Shown here piece after piece: positions 6,000 through 8,922 of a stretch of 8,922 nt of DNA. The translations under genes were made by a program, and so were the position numbers. Position 1 is the stretch's first letter. Each line of letters opens with the position of its first letter. The stretch is from positions 1-8,922 of the forward strand of contig DAOOVO010000134.1 in the NCBI GenBank assembly GCA_035370245.1, given 5' to 3'. A model generated the notes under the pieces. That model did no database searches. It was not told the DNA's origin and was given only the letters and a program-made list of their open reading frames with translations. The stretch is from Pseudobacteroides sp035370245. GTDB lineage: Bacteria > Bacillota > Clostridia > Acetivibrionales > DSM-2933.

Positions 6000-6349
6000 T
6001 CATCAGTTTTAAGCACTTTGCCATAGGATACAACCTTTCCATCAATGACAAGAGCAGGGGTAGTCATCACTCCATACGCTGCAATCTGTGAAAAGTCAGT
6101 TACATGATCAATGGCAGTGTCCATTCCAAGTTGTTCCAAAGCTGCTTTTGTTGCCTCTTTAAGTTGATTACACTTGGCACATCCGCTTCCCAATACCTTT
6201 ACTCCTGCACTTTCGGATTTAGCGGTTTCTGCTTTTGCCATGCTTTTCGGATCACAATTTCCTCCGCAGCAATAAGATGTAGTTTCCTCTTTTTTATTTT
6301 TCTTACTAAACAATGCCATAGTAAATCTCTCCTTCATATTCTTTGCCAT
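5960..6349 (-). CDS. small thioredoxin-like redox protein of the arsenic operon
   Basis: The protein has a Cys-rich N-terminal extension (CCGGNC, residues 27-32) followed by a thioredoxin fold with the redox pair CAKC (57-60) and the cis-proline segment TTPAL (96-100). Such small proteins ('redox-active disulfide protein 2' type) often accompany DUF318 permeases and arsenic genes, and may donate electrons or handle metalloids. Relatives usually end a few residues after DEVVKIL. Here that point runs into KDFLSHG, read out of frame from acr3 DNA, so the true 3' end was replaced by a deletion join. The AGGAGG before the ATG at 6349 overlaps the permease stop, indicating translational coupling. 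An equally good site (AAGGAGAG, 8 nt) precedes the ATG at 6319, giving the family-like start MALFSKKNKK. Confidence 0.85.
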   Translation of the reverse strand: MAKNMKERFTMALFSKKNKKEETTSYCCGGNCDPKSMAKAETAKSESAGVKVLGSGCAKCNQLKEATKAALEQLGMDTAIDHVTDFSQIAAYGVMTTPALVIDGKVVSYGKVLKTDEVVKILKDFLSHG

Positions 6350-6362
6350 ACTTTATTTCCTC

Positions 6363-7376
6363 CTAAACTATCAACGCCTGAAAAGCATTAAATAAATAAC
6401 CGACAATTATAATTCCGATTGTACAAATTGCAACAAAAAGCGCCAGAAGCTTTGGTTTAACTGCTTTACGCAACATAATTATAGAAGGCAATGAAAGTGT
6501 GGTTACAGCCATCATAAATGAAAGTATAACTCCAAGTTGTGCACCTTTAGCAAATAATGCTTCTGCAATGGGAATAGTACCGAAAATATCAGCATACATC
6601 GGAACACCGATTAATGTCGCTAATATTACTCCAAAGGGATTATTGCTTCCAAGTACAGTTGACACCCATCCTTCAGGAATCCAGTTATGAATAATCGCGC
6701 CGATACCAACTCCTATTAAGATATACGGTAATACCTTTTTAAAGGTTGAGAGCATTTGCTCTTTGGCATAAACAAGCCGGTCTTTTCTTGTTAAGTCGGG
6801 GGATTCTATATCTATGCTACCAGCAGTAAGAATAAAGCTTTCAACATGCTTCTCCATGTGAAGCTTTTCAATAAGCGTACCGCCAATGACAGCTATGATA
6901 AGTCCTACCACAACATAGATAACAGCGACTTTTTCACCAAAAATACTCATTAATAAAACAAGAGAACCAAGATCCACCATAGGAGAAGAAATAAGGAATG
7001 AAAAGGTTACCCCCAAAGGTAGACCTGCAGATGTAAAACCTATAAAAAGCGGTATTGATGAACAGGAACAAAATGGTGTCACCGTTCCCAGCAGAGCAGC
7101 TGCCACATTCGCTCCAATACCATGAAAACGCCCTAGTATCTTTTTACTACGTTCCGGCGGAAAATAACTCTGAATGTAGCTAATAATATAAATCAGAAAA
7201 CATAACAACAGGGTAATCTTTATTACATCATAGACAAAAAATTGAATACTTCCAATCCAACGATTAGATGTATCTAATCCTAAAGCTGTTAAACCACTAC
7301 CAATTAAATCATTAAGCCATTTCATACCCAGAATTTGCATTTGTATAAAATCCCAGACACCTCTTATTACTTGCAT
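6363..7376 (-). CDS. DUF318 / YraQ-ArsP family membrane permease
   Basis: This 337-residue polytopic inner-membrane protein has about eight to ten hydrophobic helices, arranged in two halves around a cytoplasmic, charged linker near residues 168-210. The family signature TPFCSCSSIPLF lies at 100-111 with Cys103 and Cys105, followed by the SSPMVDLGSL stretch (130-139). The second half repeats the fold with GVPMYADIFGTIP (257-269). Some members (ArsP) expel trivalent organoarsenicals, while others are uncharacterised. The ArsR operators around it and its arsenic neighbours support a metalloid substrate, but specificity cannot be read from sequence. GAGGTG on the - strand lies 8 nt before the ATG. 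The stop overlaps the ribosome binding site of the thioredoxin-like gene. It is the only apparently intact transporter left in the operon. Confidence 0.88.
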   Translation of the reverse strand: MQVIRGVWDFIQMQILGMKWLNDLIGSGLTALGLDTSNRWIGSIQFFVYDVIKITLLLCFLIYIISYIQSYFPPERSKKILGRFHGIGANVAAALLGTVTPFCSCSSIPLFIGFTSAGLPLGVTFSFLISSPMVDLGSLVLLMSIFGEKVAVIYVVVGLIIAVIGGTLIEKLHMEKHVESFILTAGSIDIESPDLTRKDRLVYAKEQMLSTFKKVLPYILIGVGIGAIIHNWIPEGWVSTVLGSNNPFGVILATLIGVPMYADIFGTIPIAEALFAKGAQLGVILSFMMAVTTLSLPSIIMLRKAVKPKLLALFVAICTIGIIIVGYLFNAFQALIV

Positions 7377-7402
7377 TAGCCGTACACCTCACTTTTATCT
7401 AG

Positions 7403-7425
7403 ACACATCAAGATTTTTCGATATG
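7403..7425 (-). promoter_or_regulatory. second ArsR-type operator, in front of the permease gene
   Basis: Read on the - strand, this 23-bp site matches the arsR operator (7784-7806, read on the + strand) at 19 of 23 positions. It shares ATCGAAAA and CTTGATGTG. It lies 27 bp before the permease start and just past the arsR terminator, so the distal genes probably have ArsR-controlled expression of their own. TATAAC at 7431-7436 is a possible -10, but I see no good -35. Confidence 0.6.
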
Positions 7426-7433
7426 TTCTTGTT

Positions 7434-7457
7434 ATAAAAAGCCATCTTCCTGATGGC
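7434..7457 (-). terminator. intrinsic terminator between arsR and the permease gene
   Basis: On the - strand GCCATC (7452-7457) and GATGGC (7441-7446) form a perfect GC-containing 6-bp stem with a 5-nt loop. The run TTTTTATAA follows directly, and the arsR stop is 6 bp upstream. This is a good intrinsic terminator and would uncouple arsR from the rest of the operon, at least in part. Confidence 0.7.
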
Positions 7458-7463
7458 GTTAAT

Positions 7464-7772
7464 CTAACAACAGTCATTTGTTTCAATAGTAGTGTTTTGC
7501 ATTGTTATTGTTTTAAGAAGTTCTAACGCAAAACCGCTCCCTTTTTCACTAATCTTATAATGTGTCCATTTTCCGTCCTGCCTGCTATCAACAACGCCAG
7601 ATTCGCATAATATCTTCATATGGTATGATAATGTGGACTGTGCCATATCTAACTGCTCTACCAAAATGCATGCGCATTTTTCACCGCTTCGAAGTAATTC
7701 AAGTATCCGTAAGCGTTTTTCATCACAGAAGGCTTTAAACACCTTTGCCTGCTCTTCATATGTAGCTTCCAT
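7464..7772 (-). CDS. arsR: ArsR-family arsenic-responsive repressor
   Basis: This 102-residue winged-helix repressor binds its operator without metalloid and leaves it when arsenite or antimonite binds. The metalloid site in the third helix is visible as EKCACILVEQL (Cys33, Cys35). Another vicinal pair, Cys101-Cys102, closes the chain. The recognition region is MAQSTLSYHMKIL (43-55), with the wing DGKWTHYKIS (66-75). An open frame extends 25 codons further to 7847. I reject that start because it would place the promoter inside the gene. ATG at 7772 has GAGGTG 6 nt upstream and gives the usual family length. It is the first gene of the leftward arsenic operon, autoregulated through the operator next to its promoter, and is followed by a terminator. 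Confidence 0.92.
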   Translation of the reverse strand: MEATYEEQAKVFKAFCDEKRLRILELLRSGEKCACILVEQLDMAQSTLSYHMKILCESGVVDSRQDGKWTHYKISEKGSGFALELLKTITMQNTTIETNDCC

Positions 7773-7782
7773 TATTTTCACC

Positions 7783-7806
7783 TCACATCGAAAATACTTG
7801 ATGTGA
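7783..7806 (-). promoter_or_regulatory. ArsR operator at the arsR promoter
   Basis: TCACATC (7783-7789) and GATGTGA (7800-7806) form a 24-bp palindrome just downstream of the -10 box, reaching into the ribosome binding site of arsR. The longer pair ACTTGAT (7796-7802) and ATCAAGT (7824-7830) brackets the -10 as well. ArsR-type operators commonly carry ATCAA/TTGAT half-sites. Bound repressor would block both polymerase and the leader. Confidence 0.68.
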
Positions 7807-7809
7807 TAT

Positions 7810-7838
7810 ATTGTATGTGTCAAATCAAGTTTTGTCAA
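7810..7838 (-). promoter_or_regulatory. promoter of the arsenic operon
   Basis: On the - strand TTGACA (7833-7838) and TACAAT (7810-7815) are exactly 17 bp apart, a near-consensus housekeeping promoter. Transcription should start around 7803, inside the operator palindrome, leaving a leader of about 30 nt before arsR. Confidence 0.8.
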
Positions 7839-7974
7839 TATGTACAATAAAATTTAACTAACTATTATCATCAATAAATCTGCCTTACCCCTTTTTTGCA
7901 TTGCAAATAGTATTTTGAAATCTTCTTTGTATTTCTTCCGGTTCTTTGACACTTAGATAATTAAAAAATTGCTG

Positions 7975-7992
7975 AAAGCCTTATAGGGCTTT
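7975..7992 (+). terminator. small hairpin with T-rich tail
   Basis: AAAGCC (7975-7980) and GGCTTT (7987-7992) pair over 6 bp around TTATAG, followed by ATTTTCTT. It is a weak intrinsic terminator candidate facing the transposase gene. Such a hairpin would limit read-through into it. Confidence 0.35.
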
Positions 7993-8035
7993 ATTTTCTT
8001 AGAGTAAAATTAAAGTATGCAATTTTTCAAAAAAA

Positions 8036-8067
8036 TATGGGAAGAAGTTAAAAAACCCCTTCCCATA
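8036..8067 (-). terminator. hairpin with T7 tail, pointing toward the ars operon
   Basis: TATGGGAAG (8036-8044) and CTTCCCATA (8059-8067) form a perfect 9-bp stem with a 14-nt loop. On the - strand it runs straight into TTTTTTTG, a good intrinsic terminator. It would stop transcription leaving the insertion sequences toward arsR. No - strand gene between it and the IS3-type fragment needs it. Confidence 0.55.
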
Positions 8068-8125
8068 ATCACGTCTTTCCTGTATATTGATTAGTTGAAA
8101 ATACCATCAAATGAGGTGACGTGAT

Positions 8126-8680
8126 ATGAATATTTTAAATCAAAAAGAAATAACATTCAAGGATTTAGAAAGATTTTTCTTTGAAATGGGTTGTAAAATA
8201 GCCAAAGGCTTTCTACAAGAGTTTCTTGAGCAAACAGACAAACAGCTTGCCGAGGATAGAAACAAAAAGGAATTACGGCATGGAGGTAAAAAAATAACTA
8301 CTTTAAAAACTTTAATGGGTGAAGTTGCTGTAAAAAGAAATGTTTATAGAAAAACAGATGAAAATGGTCAAGTTCAGCATATGTATTTACTTGACCAATC
8401 CCTTGGTTTTGAAACAATAGGGTTGATATCTCCTAATTTAGCAGAAAAAATATTAGGACTTAGCTGCCAAAAATCTTACCGTCAGGTGGCTCAAACTATT
8501 TCGGAGTTAACAAACCAAACAATAAGCCATCAGGGGGTCTGGGATGTAATTCAAACTGCGGGGCAAAGGCAAAAGAAAGCTGAATATGAAGAAATTAAGG
8601 CTTATAAAAATCACCAGTTAAATGGCACTAAAGAGGTACCTGTTCTTTTTGAAGAAGCAGATGGTGTTTGGTTATCCTGA
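8126..8680 (+). CDS. ISLre2-family transposase, N-terminal part (truncated)
   Basis: The 184 residues match the N-terminal part of ISLre2-type transposases: a zinc-ribbon-like/helical N terminus, then LMGEVAVKRNVYRK (63-76) and LLDQSLGFETIGLISPNLAE (88-107). ILGLSCQKSYRQVAQTISEL and TISHQGVWDVIQ follow. It ends at VLFEEADGVWLS, where Asp179 is the first expected acidic residue of the DDE site. Intact family members have roughly 450 residues, so the catalytic core is missing and the gene cannot move the element. The stop codon itself is supplied by the DNA that follows, which is the end of another insertion sequence. GAGGTG lies 7 nt before the ATG. It could also be called a pseudogene. Confidence 0.88.
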   Translation: MNILNQKEITFKDLERFFFEMGCKIAKGFLQEFLEQTDKQLAEDRNKKELRHGGKKITTLKTLMGEVAVKRNVYRKTDENGQVQHMYLLDQSLGFETIGLISPNLAEKILGLSCQKSYRQVAQTISELTNQTISHQGVWDVIQTAGQRQKKAEYEEIKAYKNHQLNGTKEVPVLFEEADGVWLS

Positions 8681-8729
8681 TATTGTCAATATTACTTGAC
8701 ACATTTTTCTCGAACTATTTATGGTTTTT

Positions 8730-8782
8730 GCACTGGGATATAATGGGGTGGAACATAGCGAAATCCCATTATATCCCAGTGC
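8730..8782. repeat. perfect 18-bp inverted repeat inside the IS3-type element end
   Basis: GCACTGGGATATAATGGG (8730-8747) and its exact complement (8765-8782) are separated by 17 nt. It sits between the transposase stop and the element end. Neither strand has a proper T-run after the stem (TTTTTG precedes it on +, CAAAAAC follows on -), so it is not a standard terminator. It could fold in RNA or DNA as part of the element. Confidence 0.75.
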
Positions 8783-8800
8783 AGTGCCTTGCTCCCCTTG

Positions 8801-8922
8801 TTACGCTGTCTTAGTATATTGTCCCTCATAGAACTTCTTTCTCTTTACCATCGGCGGAAGCCCACCATTCGCCGAACAGATCCTGCGATTATTCCAATAA
8901 CTCATGAAATATCGCCATATTA
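8801..8922 (-). CDS. IS3-family transposase (OrfB/rve type), C-terminal end, partial
   Basis: The frame entering from the right edge reads IWRYFMSYWNNRRICSANGG, then LPPMVKRKKFYEGQYTKTA and a stop at 8801. The YWNNRRI segment followed by GGLPPMVKR is the typical end of IS3-family transposase OrfB, just after the integrase core. Only about 39 residues are in the window, so the catalytic DDE residues and the start lie beyond it and integrity cannot be judged. Its stop lies about 120 bp from the apparent element end, longer than usual, with the 18-bp inverted repeat in between. Confidence 0.78.
   Translation of the reverse strand, partial: IWRYFMSYWNNRRICSANGGLPPMVKRKKFYEGQYTKTA

Larger units (their letters stand above)
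7848..8125. other. intergenic stretch between the ars promoter and the ISLre2-type transposase
   Basis: No gene is seen here. Part of it should be the left end of the ISLre2-type element: a GGTTCTTTGACA sequence near 7940 is a possible terminus, but I cannot confirm it without the other end, which is lost. Two hairpins (7975-7992 and 8036-8067) lie between that point and the transposase start and may insulate the element from outside transcription. Confidence 0.4.
8684..8922 (-). mobile_element. terminal part of an IS3-family element, inserted in the ISLre2-type gene
   Basis: From about 8678-8684 the ISLre2-type reading frame is lost and the sequence becomes the 3' flank of an IS3-type transposase. 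The outermost bases include the palindrome TGTCAATATTACTTGACA (8684-8701), likely at or next to the element terminus. A perfect 18-bp inverted repeat follows further in. The element continues beyond the window. The exact boundary within 8678-8684 is uncertain. Confidence 0.6.

Noticed and set aside
7773..7847. Longer N terminus for ArsR
   Set aside because: The extension would overlap the near-consensus promoter and operator, and the extra residues are unlike the family.
1..8922. tRNA, rRNA, CRISPR arrays, riboswitch leaders, phage attachment sites
   Set aside because: No cloverleaf, spaced direct-repeat array, T-box or other recognisable leader was found by eye on either strand.

Overview
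The window is AT-rich, with strong AGGAGG-type ribosome binding sites, TTGACA/TATAAT-like promoters and gene families typical of Firmicutes. It most likely comes from a Clostridia-type bacterium. The species cannot be told from the sequence. It reads as accessory DNA with one intact-looking specialised cluster, one decaying resistance island and several insertion-sequence scars.

Left part (about 1-3060, + strand): a tight three-gene cluster behind its own candidate promoter. It encodes a short methionyl-tRNA synthetase-like enzyme, a TfuA-like protein (the family that partners YcaO enzymes in peptide-backbone thioamidation) and a LuxE/acyl-protein-synthetase-like adenylating enzyme. LuxE stops at about half its usual length, where the DNA turns into tandem 22-23 bp repeats resembling the end of an IS21-family element. 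No YcaO gene lies in the window. The combination suggests a peptide or small-molecule modification pathway whose other genes may lie to the left.

Middle part (about 3047-5223, mostly - strand): a Cys-rich DUF3795-type protein, then an AraC-type regulator with a GyrI-like effector domain and its terminator. The 500 bp upstream of the regulator holds no intact gene. It does hold recognisable remnants of a CatB/Vat-type drug acetyltransferase and of a second small gene that keeps its ribosome binding site and first 24 codons.

Arsenic island (about 5187-7838, - strand, transcribed leftward): arsR, a YraQ/ArsP-type (DUF318) permease, a small thioredoxin-like protein, a collapsed acr3 arsenite-efflux gene and the thioredoxin-coupled arsenate reductase arsC. 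The arsR promoter has near-consensus boxes (TTGACA, 17 bp, TACAAT) with a palindromic operator beside the -10. A second operator copy (19 of 23 positions) lies between arsR and the permease, just after a terminator that separates them. acr3 has lost its start and its middle and is fused onto the 3' end of the thioredoxin gene. The reductase and permease look intact while the classical efflux pump is gone.

Right end (about 7848-8922): an ISLre2-family transposase gene truncated after 184 codons by the end of an IS3-family element, whose transposase 3' end runs off the window on the - strand. A perfect 18-bp inverted repeat lies just inside that end. No tRNA, rRNA or CRISPR array was seen.
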